From assembly GCF_016313185.1 (NCBI RefSeq), contig NZ_CP066218.1, positions 1,054,001 through 1,118,000 of the forward strand: DNA of 64,000 nt, given 5' to 3'. The position numbers and the translations under genes are program-made. Source of the DNA: Mycolicibacterium baixiangningiae. Its GTDB lineage: Bacteria; Actinomycetota; Actinomycetes; Mycobacteriales; Mycobacteriaceae. Positions 35,053-42,951 of the stretch are shown here, piece after piece. Each line of letters begins with the position of its first letter. Position 1 is the stretch's first letter. Under the pieces are notes generated by a model. The model worked only from the letters and a program-made list of their open reading frames with translations, was not told the DNA's origin and searched no databases.

Positions 35053-35844
35053 TTACTCGGCGGCTACCCGCGCTCTCCAAGACCACTGCTGCACGACGGC
35101 CGCCGCGGTGACGGCCACCGCCGCGGCCACCGCCGTCACCGACAGCATCGTGCTGTCGCGCTGTGACGCCCCGATCGCGATCGCGACCAACGCCCACAGC
35201 ACCCCGGTGACATATCCCGGCGTCCCGCGCAGCAGCACCGTCACGACGATCGCCGACACGGACGCGGCCACGAGCACCGAGAGCTGCCACCCGGCCGCGG
35301 ACGCCGACCACCCCGCCGAGATCAGCGCGGCGGTCACGTTCGCGAACACCGCGATGCTGCTCCACCCGAGATAGAGCCCGAACGACACCGTCGCCAGCAC
35401 CGCCAGCCACCGCGGGCACGTCAGCTCCTCGCGGTGGCGCACTAGTAGCCACATGATGTGCAGCAGCGCGCCGGCCATCACGAGGAACACCACGACGCTC
35501 GCCCACAGCCAGTCCTGCGCCGCGACCGCCAGCCACATGCTGAACCCGACGAACACCACGCTCGCATCGATCAGCACGCCGGTTTCCCATGGCGAGCCGA
35601 GCCCGTAGCGCACGATCGCCACGGCGGTCACGGAGCTCAGCAGTGTGATCAGGCCCCACAGGCTGAACGCATAACCGGCCGGCGTGATGAGCGCCTGGTT
35701 CGTCGCCCCCGACTTCAGGAAGTCGCCGTTCACCGCGCGCGACACCGGGGAAGCGACCAGCTGGCTCACCGCCAGCACCGCGGCGGCCCACCGCCACGGG
35801 GTCACGGTCGAAGCGTTCGAGCGGGCGGCAGGGGCGGTGGTCAT
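35053..35844 (-). CDS. TspO/MBR-related multi-pass membrane protein
   Basis: The 263-residue protein has seven to eight hydrophobic segments and the I-T-P-A-G-Y-A-F-S-L-W-G-L-I motif typical of the long, TspO-like 'tryptophan-rich sensory' membrane proteins. Canonical TspO has five segments and about 160 residues and binds porphyrins; this longer group is uncharacterised. The ATG at 35844 is chosen over an upstream start at 35916 because it starts a normal short N-terminus before the first helix. Confidence 0.72.
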   Translation of the reverse strand: MTTAPAARSNASTVTPWRWAAAVLAVSQLVASPVSRAVNGDFLKSGATNQALITPAGYAFSLWGLITLLSSVTAVAIVRYGLGSPWETGVLIDASVVFVGFSMWLAVAAQDWLWASVVVFLVMAGALLHIMWLLVRHREELTCPRWLAVLATVSFGLYLGWSSIAVFANVTAALISAGWSASAAGWQLSVLVAASVSAIVVTVLLRGTPGYVTGVLWALVAIAIGASQRDSTMLSVTAVAAAVAVTAAAVVQQWSWRARVAAE

Positions 35845-35960
35845 GACAGTGATTCGTTCCCGGTTCGCGTCCGGATGACAACACGCGTCGCCGGCTGGAG
35901 TTGTGATTGCGATCACGATCGGTTTAAATTGTGCTCAATACCACAACGAAAGGCTGATCC

Positions 35961-36179
35961 ATGGATGCGGTAAACGACGGTTCGCTGGCCCCGGTTCAGC
36001 CCGCGGTGACGCGTCGGGCCAAGCCGGCCGATCACCACACCATTCAGTCGGTCCTTCTCACTGCGGTGTTCATCCTCGGTGTCGCCGGCATCGTCGGCGC
36101 GCTCGTGCTCGGTCAGTCGACGGCGGCGATCATCATCGCGCTGATCTCCGGCGCGATCATCACCGGCACCGTCTGCTGA
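35961..36179 (+). CDS. Small single-/two-segment membrane protein
   Basis: This 72-residue protein has a polar N-terminus (about 28 residues) and a hydrophobic C-terminal half that can cross the membrane once or twice (about 30-50 and 53-70). AAAGG stands about nine bases before the ATG. I do not recognise the family. It is divergent from the TspO-like gene and is followed by a carboxymuconolactone-decarboxylase family gene 43 bases away. Confidence 0.6.
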   Translation: MDAVNDGSLAPVQPAVTRRAKPADHHTIQSVLLTAVFILGVAGIVGALVLGQSTAAIIIALISGAIITGTVC

Positions 36180-36222
36180 GCGCGTCCGGCTGAGCAGCCG
36201 AAGTGCTGCGTAGCATCGGACG

Positions 36223-36678
36223 ATGAGTACTCGGCACCTTCACATCGACAAGCAGTCACCTGCGGCGTACAAGGCGCTGATCGGTGTGTCGACCGCGGTC
36301 ACCGCGCTGGCCAAGGAAACGGGCCTGCCGCGTTCGCTTGTCGAACTCGTCAACATCCGGGTGTCCGAACTCAACGGCTGCGCAACATGTCTCGAGGTGC
36401 ACCACCGCCGCGCCGCCGATGCCGGCGTGACAGCCAAGCAACTCGCGACGGTGTCGGTCTGGCGCGACACCGAACTCTTCGACGAGCGCGAACAGGCCGC
36501 GCTGCGCCTCGCCGAGATCACCACCACACTGCCCGACCACGACACCGCCGACCGTGAATACGCCCGCGCCCGCGAGGTTCTCGGCGACGACGAGCTCTCC
36601 GCCGTGATCTGGGTCGCGACGGCGATCAACGCGTTCAACCGCGTGTCCATCATGAGCGGGCACACCGTCCGGGCCTGA
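36223..36678 (+). CDS. Carboxymuconolactone decarboxylase/AhpD-like protein
   Basis: The 151-residue protein carries the AhpD-type redox motif N-G-C-A-T-C-L-E-V-H-H, a C-x-x-C followed by His, on the usual five-helix fold (V-N-I-R-V-S-E-L-N-G-C). Such proteins reduce peroxiredoxins or peroxides, or decarboxylate lactones; the C-x-x-C form favours a peroxidase or thiol-reductase role. It ends in a hairpin region before the convergent sulfur operon. Confidence 0.87.
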   Translation: MSTRHLHIDKQSPAAYKALIGVSTAVTALAKETGLPRSLVELVNIRVSELNGCATCLEVHHRRAADAGVTAKQLATVSVWRDTELFDEREQAALRLAEITTTLPDHDTADREYARAREVLGDDELSAVIWVATAINAFNRVSIMSGHTVRA

Positions 36679-36727
36679 CGCTGGACTCTGCACACCTGAC
36701 ACCGGCGCGAGCGCTCACTTGGTGCCG

Positions 36728-36773
36728 CTTCTGCGCGGCGTGTCGTGTACAAACACGCGCGCTCGCGCAGAAG
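36728..36773. terminator. Strong hairpin between convergent genes
   Basis: A perfect 10-bp repeat (36728-36737 with 36764-36773) continues inward as a perfect 6-bp repeat (36738-36743 with 36753-36758), offset by five bases on one side. It lies between the convergent AhpD-like and SfnB-like genes and likely terminates both; it also has the look of a dispersed mycobacterial intergenic palindrome. Confidence 0.6.
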
Positions 36774-36785
36774 AGGAAGCCGGGG

Positions 36786-37982
36786 TCAGATCTGGCCGTG
36801 CCGCGGCGGGCGGGTGCCCGACAGCGTGTAGCGGCCGATGTGCTGCAGCTTCCACCGCACGGGGTCGTGCAGGGTGTGCGTGCGCGCGTCGCGCCAGTAG
36901 CGGGAAAGATTGCCCGACACGGAAGCGCTTCGCGTGCCGCCCAATTCGAACAGACCCGTCGACGCGTCCAGCGAGGCCCGCACCGCGGCCACCTTCGCGA
37001 TCGCGACCGCGACAGACGCGGCGGCCGCCGACTCCTCGGTCAGATCGGCGGTCGCGGCGTCGACCGCCCGCGCCGCCTCGACGAGCAGGGCCTGCGCTCC
37101 GCAGACCGTCACCGCCAACTCACCGGCGGCCTGGATCAGCGTCGGATCGTCGACGGCGGTCGCGACCGAGGCCTCGAAGTGCGGACGGGCCCGTTCGGCC
37201 TGGCGCACGCCGGCGGCGAGCGCACCCGTCGCGATGCCCACGTCGATTGCGCTGTGCAACAACTGCGCCCGCGCGCCGTAGGTCGTCGGCTCGGCGAAGA
37301 TCGGCGTGAACGGCACCACGTGTTCAGCGGGTACCGCGACGCCGGTCAGCGTGACGGTGCCCGACGCCGTCGTCCGCTGACCCATACCCTCCCAGTCGTC
37401 GACGATCTCCACACCCGAGGCGTCGCGCGGCACGAACGCCACCGCCTTCGGCGTCGACGCCGTCGGCACCGAACCGTCGTCGAGTGAGGCCCGCACCACC
37501 AGCCAGTCGGCGAACAGCGCACCCGTCGAATAGAACTTGCGGCCGGCGAGCACGTAGTCGCCCGAAGGCCGACGCGACAGCGTCGTGGTGTCGACGTCGA
37601 TGGGATGCGGGCCGCGTTCGGACTGCGCGTTGGCCAGCAGCGCCCCGTCAAGCACCTGCCGGTAGAAGTACGCCTGCTGATCGGCGGTGCCCTGCGAACG
37701 CAACGCCTCGAGGAACACGAAGTGCGAGTGCGGGATCTGCGACAGCGACGGATCGGCGTGGGCGATCAGCCGGAACACCTCGGCGAGCACCGTCGCGGGC
37801 GCGTCGATGCCGCCATGGGCGACCGGTATCGAGATCGCCAGCAGCCCGGATTCTTTGAGCGCCTTCACCTGGTCGTGGGGCAGCAGCCGGTCGGTGTCGC
37901 GGGCCGAGGCCTCGGCGTCGAACACCGCGGACAGCTCCGCCGCGACGTCAAGCGCTTCCTGCTCGGAGGCGATCACCGTCAT
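36786..37982 (-). CDS. SfnB-like acyl-CoA dehydrogenase family oxidoreductase (sulfur acquisition)
   Basis: The 398-residue flavoprotein has the acyl-CoA dehydrogenase fold in the version used for sulfur or xenobiotic acquisition (SfnB/DszC-like): G-L-L-A-I-S-I-P-V-A-H-G-G, S-Q-I-P-H-S-H-F, S-G-D-Y-V-L-A-G-R-K-F-Y-S-T-G-A, and a tail with F-E-L-G-G-T-R-S-A. DszC-type enzymes use FMNH2 and O2 to oxidise sulfur compounds. It overlaps the SsuD-like stop (ATGA) and is third in the organosulfur operon. Confidence 0.84.
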   Translation of the reverse strand: MTVIASEQEALDVAAELSAVFDAEASARDTDRLLPHDQVKALKESGLLAISIPVAHGGIDAPATVLAEVFRLIAHADPSLSQIPHSHFVFLEALRSQGTADQQAYFYRQVLDGALLANAQSERGPHPIDVDTTTLSRRPSGDYVLAGRKFYSTGALFADWLVVRASLDDGSVPTASTPKAVAFVPRDASGVEIVDDWEGMGQRTTASGTVTLTGVAVPAEHVVPFTPIFAEPTTYGARAQLLHSAIDVGIATGALAAGVRQAERARPHFEASVATAVDDPTLIQAAGELAVTVCGAQALLVEAARAVDAATADLTEESAAAASVAVAIAKVAAVRASLDASTGLFELGGTRSASVSGNLSRYWRDARTHTLHDPVRWKLQHIGRYTLSGTRPPRHGQI

Positions 37983-39148
37983 CGGGTCGCGCCGATGAAG
38001 GGAATGTGCGCCGGCGCCGCCGACGATGCCTGGCCCTTGAACAGCCCCCGCTCGCGCAGGATGGGCACCACGCCCTCGCCGAACCAGAACAGCTCCTCGA
38101 GGTGCGGGTAGCCGGAGAAGATGAACTCGTCGATACCGATCTCGGCATACTCGGCGATCCGGTCCGCCACCTCGGCGTGGCTGCCGACCAGAGCCGTGCC
38201 CGCCCCACCGCGCACCAGCCCCACGCCTGCCCACAGATTCGGGGCGACCTCGAGGGAGCGGGCGTCGTGCCAGCTGCCGTTGCGCCGGTTCTCCTCGTGC
38301 AGCGCGAGCATCCGCTTCTGTCCCTCGGATTCGCTGCGGTGCAACCCCTCCTGCGCGTTACGCACGGTCTCCTCGTCGAGGGCGGCGACCAGTTTGTCGG
38401 CCTGCGTCCACGCCTCGTCGGAGTTGTCCCGCGAGATGGTGTGCAGGCGGATGCCGAAGCGCACCTCCCGCCCCTCCTTCGCGGCGAGCCCACGGATCCA
38501 CTCGATCTTCTCGCGCACCGCCGCGGGCGGCTCACCCCACGTCAGGTAGACGTCGGCGTGCTTGGCTGCCACCGGGCCCGCGGCCGCCGAGCTACCGCCG
38601 AAGTACAACGGTGGCACTGGGTTCGGCAGCGTCGGGATCGCGGCGTTCTCGATCTGGATGTGCTCGCCGTCCAGCGACACCGTCTCACCGGCCCACAGCC
38701 CTCGGACGACCTCGAGGAATTCGTCGCAGCGCTGGTAGCGCCGCTCCTTGTCGAGGTGGTCACCGAAGGAACGCTGTTCGTGTGCCTCGCCGCCGACGAC
38801 GACGTTGAGCAGGATGCGGCCCGGTGCGTGCCGGGCGAACGTCGCCGCCATCTGCGCCGACAGTGTCGGGCTGACCAGTCCGGGCCGGAACGCGACGAGG
38901 AACGCCAGCGACGTCGTCTCGCGGGCCAGCAGCGCGGCGGTGATGAACGCGTCCTCGCACCACGCGCCTGTCGGGATCAGCGCGCCGGTGAAACCAAATG
39001 ATTCGGCGGCCCGCACGATCGAGCCCAGGTAGTCGATCGACGCGTCACGGTCGCCGTGCGCCGCGCCCGCGGGCATGCCGTGGCCGCCGCCGACGATCAG
39101 CCGGCTGTCCCCGTAGGTGGGGAGGAACCAGTGCAACTGGATAGTCAT
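37979..39148 (-). CDS. SsuD-like FMNH2-dependent alkanesulfonate monooxygenase
   Basis: The 389-residue LLM-family protein begins M-T-I-Q-L-H-W-F-L-P-T-Y-G-D and has L-L-N-V-V-V-G-G and a long central insert, as in SsuD (about 380 residues). SsuD cleaves the C-S bond of alkanesulfonates with FMNH2 and O2, releasing sulfite for growth when sulfate is scarce. No ssuE reductase or ssuABC transporter is in the window. It lies nine bases after the NtaA/DszA-like gene in one operon, followed by the SfnB-like gene. Confidence 0.85.
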   Translation of the reverse strand: MTIQLHWFLPTYGDSRLIVGGGHGMPAGAAHGDRDASIDYLGSIVRAAESFGFTGALIPTGAWCEDAFITAALLARETTSLAFLVAFRPGLVSPTLSAQMAATFARHAPGRILLNVVVGGEAHEQRSFGDHLDKERRYQRCDEFLEVVRGLWAGETVSLDGEHIQIENAAIPTLPNPVPPLYFGGSSAAAGPVAAKHADVYLTWGEPPAAVREKIEWIRGLAAKEGREVRFGIRLHTISRDNSDEAWTQADKLVAALDEETVRNAQEGLHRSESEGQKRMLALHEENRRNGSWHDARSLEVAPNLWAGVGLVRGGAGTALVGSHAEVADRIAEYAEIGIDEFIFSGYPHLEELFWFGEGVVPILRERGLFKGQASSAAPAHIPFIGATR

Positions 39149-39157
39149 GGAAGTCTC

Positions 39158-40609
39158 CTAACGGCCGCGGGTCGGCTGCGAGGCCACCGACGCCGCTGAC
39201 GACGGCACGGTCGAGGGCCGGTCGATGATGGTGGAGGCGGGCCCTCCGACACGGTAGCGGGCGCCGCGATGCTCCTCGGGCAGCCGGTCACCGCGGCCGA
39301 GCAGCTTGTTGCGCAGCGTGCCTGGCGCGTACGACGACTGGTAGGCGCCGCGGGCGGTGAGTACCGGCACCACGTGGTCGATGAAGTCGGCGAACGATCC
39401 GGGTGTGACGGCGTAGGCGAGGTTGAACCCGTCGACGTCGGTCTCCTCGACCCACTCCTGGATCGTATCGGCAACGGACACACCGGAACCCACGATGCGC
39501 GGACCCATCCCACCGATCTTGCCCCATTCGGCGATGTCTTTCACCGCCCACTCGCGGCCGTCAGGGTCGGCGGACTGGAACGCCTTGACCGCCGACAGGA
39601 TGGCGTTGGAATCGACGTTGCCGACCGGTTCGTCGAGCCCGAAGCGGGACAGGTCGACGCCCATCCAGCCGGACATGAACGTCAGCGCACCCTCGGCGTC
39701 TCCGTAGGAGAGGTAGTCGGCGTGCTTGGCGTGCGCCTCTTCGTCGGTCTCGGCGGTGATCACCGTCGACAGGTTGAAGATCTTCACCGCGTACGGGTCG
39801 CGGCCGGCGATCTCGAGTTCGCGGCGGATCGTCGTGACCGTCTCGCGCAGCAGCGCCTTCGTGGGGGAGGCGGTGAAGATGGCTTCAGCGTTCTCCGCGG
39901 CGAACCGCACCCCGCGGGGGCTGGAGCCGGCCTGGTATATCACCGGCGTGCGTTGCGGGGAGGGTTCGGACAGGTGGATGCCCGGCACGGTGAAATGCGT
40001 GCCCTGGTGGCCGATGTGGTGCACCTTCTCCGGATCGGTGAACACGCCACGGGCGCGGTCCCGGACGACGGCGTCGTCCTCCCAGGAGCCTTCCCACAGC
40101 TTGTAGAGCACCTCGAGGTATTCGTCGGCGTGGTCATAGCGGGCGTCGTGGGCGGGCTGGTCGGTCTGGCCCATGTTGCGCGCGGCGGCGGGCAGGTAGC
40201 CGGTGACGACGTTCCAGCCGACGCGGCCGTTCGTGAGGTGGTCCAGCGTCGACAGACGCCGGGCGAACGGATACGGATGCTCGAAACCCGTGCCGGTGGT
40301 GACGCCGAAGCCCAGGTCGTCGGTGACGTAGGCCATCGCGGAGACCAGCAGCAGCGGATCGTTGACGGGGACCTGGGCGGCCTGGCGGATCGCCGCCTCG
40401 TCGCTGGCGCCGTACACGTCGTAGGTGCCCAGCACGTCGGCGATGAACAGGCCGTCGAAGCGCCCGCGTTCCAGCAGCTTGGCCAGCTCGGTCCAATAAT
40501 GCAGGTCCTTGTACCGCCACGACTGGTCCTCGGGGTGCTTCCACAGCCCGGGGGACTGGTGGGCGACACAGTTCATGTCGAAGGCGTTGAAGCGGATCAC
40601 ACGAGTCAC
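39158..40609 (-). CDS. NtaA/SnaA/DszA-family FMNH2-dependent monooxygenase
   Basis: The 483-residue protein opens I-R-F-N-A-F-D-M-N-C-V and has F-I-A-D-V-L-G-T-Y-D-V-Y, T-G-T-G-F-E-H-P-Y-P-F-A-R-R and G-W-N-V-V-T-G-Y, standard for nitrilotriacetate/dibenzothiophene-sulfone monooxygenases. It uses FMNH2 from a separate reductase. Its place before SsuD- and SfnB-like genes points to oxidation of a sulfone or related organosulfur compound. The GTG at 40609 is chosen because it precedes the conserved N-terminus; an extension to 40726 is possible but unlike the family. Confidence 0.83.
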   Translation of the reverse strand: MTRVIRFNAFDMNCVAHQSPGLWKHPEDQSWRYKDLHYWTELAKLLERGRFDGLFIADVLGTYDVYGASDEAAIRQAAQVPVNDPLLLVSAMAYVTDDLGFGVTTGTGFEHPYPFARRLSTLDHLTNGRVGWNVVTGYLPAAARNMGQTDQPAHDARYDHADEYLEVLYKLWEGSWEDDAVVRDRARGVFTDPEKVHHIGHQGTHFTVPGIHLSEPSPQRTPVIYQAGSSPRGVRFAAENAEAIFTASPTKALLRETVTTIRRELEIAGRDPYAVKIFNLSTVITAETDEEAHAKHADYLSYGDAEGALTFMSGWMGVDLSRFGLDEPVGNVDSNAILSAVKAFQSADPDGREWAVKDIAEWGKIGGMGPRIVGSGVSVADTIQEWVEETDVDGFNLAYAVTPGSFADFIDHVVPVLTARGAYQSSYAPGTLRNKLLGRGDRLPEEHRGARYRVGGPASTIIDRPSTVPSSAASVASQPTRGR

Positions 40610-40882
40610 TGCGAAATCGTTGCCGACGGGCGGGGTGCGGTCACGGGTTCGGCTCAGCGCGATTGGAAGGGCGGGCATCGGCGGGCGGCGGGCCCATGTG
40701 TCGAATTGCCCGACTATGCGCGACAAAGTCGCTGTGGTGTCTCTGGTCTCGACGGGGTTCTGTAGCGCCCACGTCGCCGGAGGTGCCGGCCGGTGTAAGA
40801 AGCCTCCGTCCGGGTATAGGAGCGCAGTGTCTGCACCCCGGCGTTATCTCAGCAACCCCGTTGTCCTTCCGGTGCGATCGCG
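40610..40882. other. Divergent promoter region between sulfur operon and malQ
   Basis: The 273-base region holds a small perfect dyad (GCGAC-AAA-GTCGC, 40720-40732) and a C/G-rich stretch toward malQ. I looked for SAM, TPP and cobalamin riboswitch cores because of the sulfur context and found no convincing match. Promoters for both directions must lie here. Confidence 0.4.
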
Positions 40883-42871
40883 GTGACCGCCAACCGGACT
40901 CCGGTATCCGAGGACCTGCGCCGCCTGGCCGCAGCGCACGGAGTGGCCACCTCGTACCGCAACGAACGGCGGGAACCAGTCGAAGTCGACGCCGATGTGG
41001 TGATCCGGGTGCTCGGGTTGCTCGACGTCGAGGCCGGCACGGAAGCCGACCGTCGCCGCGAACTGACCAGACTCGAGGAGCGGGACCGCGCGGGCGTCCT
41101 GCCGCCCACGGTGGCGGTGCGGGTAGACGGCCGCCCCCAGCCGCTGCCCGGGGCCGTGTCCCTGGTCGGAGAGGACGGCGCGCGGATCGAGGTGGACGAC
41201 GAACTGCCCGGCGACCTGTCACCGGGTTGGTACCGGTTGCAGACCCGCGACGGTCAGGAGTCCACCCTCGTGGCGGCGCCGCCCAAGGTGCCCTCCGCGC
41301 CGGCCACCTGGGGCTGGATGCTGCAGCTCTACGCGCTGCGCTCGGCCCGGTCCTGGGGCATCGGAGACCTCGGCGATCTACAAGAGTTCGTGAACTGGAC
41401 CGCTACCGAACACGGGGCCGGTGCCGTGCTGCTCAACCCGCTGCACGCGCCGGGACCGACGCACCCAGTGCAGCCTTCGCCCTACACGCCGTCCAGCCGG
41501 CGCTTCGCCAACCCGCTGGCGTTGCGCATCGAGGACATCGACGCCTACCGCCGAGCCGACGCGGACACCCGGGCGGAGGTGGACGCGCTCCGGGTGTCGG
41601 CGACCACCGAGCGGATTGACCACGACCTCGTGTGGGCGGCGAAACGGGATGCCCTGGAACTGCTTTGGCGGTCGGAAGGTCGGCCGGACGCTTTGGCGGA
41701 TGCGTCCGAGGGTTTGCGTGACTGGGCGACGTACTGCGCGCTGGCCGAACGCCACGGCGGCCGGTGGAGCCGCTGGCCCGAGGCGCTACGGGACGTCGCC
41801 GGCCCGGCCGTGGCGTCGGCGCGCGACGAGTTGGCGCCGCGGGTCGCGTTCCATGCCTGGGTGCAACACCGGTGCGCCGAGCAGCTCGTCGCCGTGCGGG
41901 ATGCGGCGCACGAGGCGGGCATGGCATTGGGCGTGCTGCACGACCTCGCCGTGGGGGTCGACGCGGACGGCGCGGACGCGTGGGCGCTGGCCGACGTGCT
42001 CGCCACCGGGGTGAGTGTCGGTGCGCCCCCGGACAACTTCACCCCGCGCGGTCAGGACTGGGGTCTGCCACCGTGGCGGCCGGATCGTCTGGCGGCCACC
42101 GGTTATGCCGCGCTTCGGGATATGCTGCGCGCCGTGCTCTCGCATGCCGACGGGTTGCGCATCGACCACGTCGCCGGTCTGTGGCGACTGTGGTGGATCC
42201 CGCCGGGCGACGGACCCGACCGCGGCACCTACGTGTACTACGACGCGGACACCATGCTGGCGGTGTTGGCGCTGGAAGCACACCGCGCGAGGGCCACCGT
42301 CGTGGGCGAGGATCTCGGCACCGTCGAACCGGAGGTCACCGAGGCGTTGGCGGACAACGGGATGCTGGGGTGCGCGGTGTCCTGGTTCACCCGCGACCAG
42401 ACGGACCCCGGCGAGCCGCTGCTGCCGCCCGCGAAGTGGCCGGCGCGAGCCGCTGCCAGCCTCTCGACGCACGACCTGCCCACCGCGGCGGGATTCCTGC
42501 GCGGCGAACACGTGCGGGCCCGCGCGGACCTCGGTCTGCTCGACGACGTGCCCGGTGAGCAGGCCAACGCCGACAAGGAGCGCGGCGAGTGGCTGGCGAT
42601 GCTGCGTTCCGAGGGAGTGTTGCCGGCCGACTCGAGCGAGCCGGACGAGGCGGCGATCATCGCAGGTATGCACCGGTTGCTGGCCGCGACTCCGAGTCAG
42701 CTCAAACTCATCTCGCCCTACGACGTGATCGCCGAGCCGCGACAGCCCAATCTGCCTGGGACGGTTGACGAGTACCCGAACTGGCGGCTCCCGTTGCCCG
42801 AGACCCTCGAGCAGCTGCGCGCCGACCCGAGGGTCGCCGAGATCACCGCGGCCTTCCGGGAGGCCGAGTAG
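40883..42871 (+). CDS. malQ: 4-alpha-glucanotransferase (amylomaltase)
   Basis: The 662-residue enzyme is a GH77 amylomaltase. Visible are an N-terminal extension typical of actinobacterial MalQ (about 140 residues), W-G-I-G-D-L-G-D-L, L-L-N-P-L-H-A, the nucleophile region L-R-I-D-H-V-A-G-L and the acid in V-V-G-E-D-L-G-T-V; L-S-T-H-D-L-P-T-A-A-G-F is another hallmark. It moves maltosyl or longer glucan units between alpha-1,4-glucans in glycogen/maltodextrin metabolism. The start is a GTG. The gene stands alone here. Confidence 0.93.
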   Translation: MTANRTPVSEDLRRLAAAHGVATSYRNERREPVEVDADVVIRVLGLLDVEAGTEADRRRELTRLEERDRAGVLPPTVAVRVDGRPQPLPGAVSLVGEDGARIEVDDELPGDLSPGWYRLQTRDGQESTLVAAPPKVPSAPATWGWMLQLYALRSARSWGIGDLGDLQEFVNWTATEHGAGAVLLNPLHAPGPTHPVQPSPYTPSSRRFANPLALRIEDIDAYRRADADTRAEVDALRVSATTERIDHDLVWAAKRDALELLWRSEGRPDALADASEGLRDWATYCALAERHGGRWSRWPEALRDVAGPAVASARDELAPRVAFHAWVQHRCAEQLVAVRDAAHEAGMALGVLHDLAVGVDADGADAWALADVLATGVSVGAPPDNFTPRGQDWGLPPWRPDRLAATGYAALRDMLRAVLSHADGLRIDHVAGLWRLWWIPPGDGPDRGTYVYYDADTMLAVLALEAHRARATVVGEDLGTVEPEVTEALADNGMLGCAVSWFTRDQTDPGEPLLPPAKWPARAAASLSTHDLPTAAGFLRGEHVRARADLGLLDDVPGEQANADKERGEWLAMLRSEGVLPADSSEPDEAAIIAGMHRLLAATPSQLKLISPYDVIAEPRQPNLPGTVDEYPNWRLPLPETLEQLRADPRVAEITAAFREAE

Positions 42872-42951
42872 TTCCGCTCAGCCGAACAGCGCCAGCGCGT
42901 CCCGTCGTCAACATTCAAATCTGACTGCGCACGGACGCGCGACGCCAGACC

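Noticed and set aside
40610..40882. Riboswitch (SAM, TPP or cobalamin) upstream of the sulfur operon or malQ
   Set aside because: A CTGAGAT-like string on the minus strand recalls TPP cores, but spacing and the partner motifs are absent, and the context does not fit thiamin.
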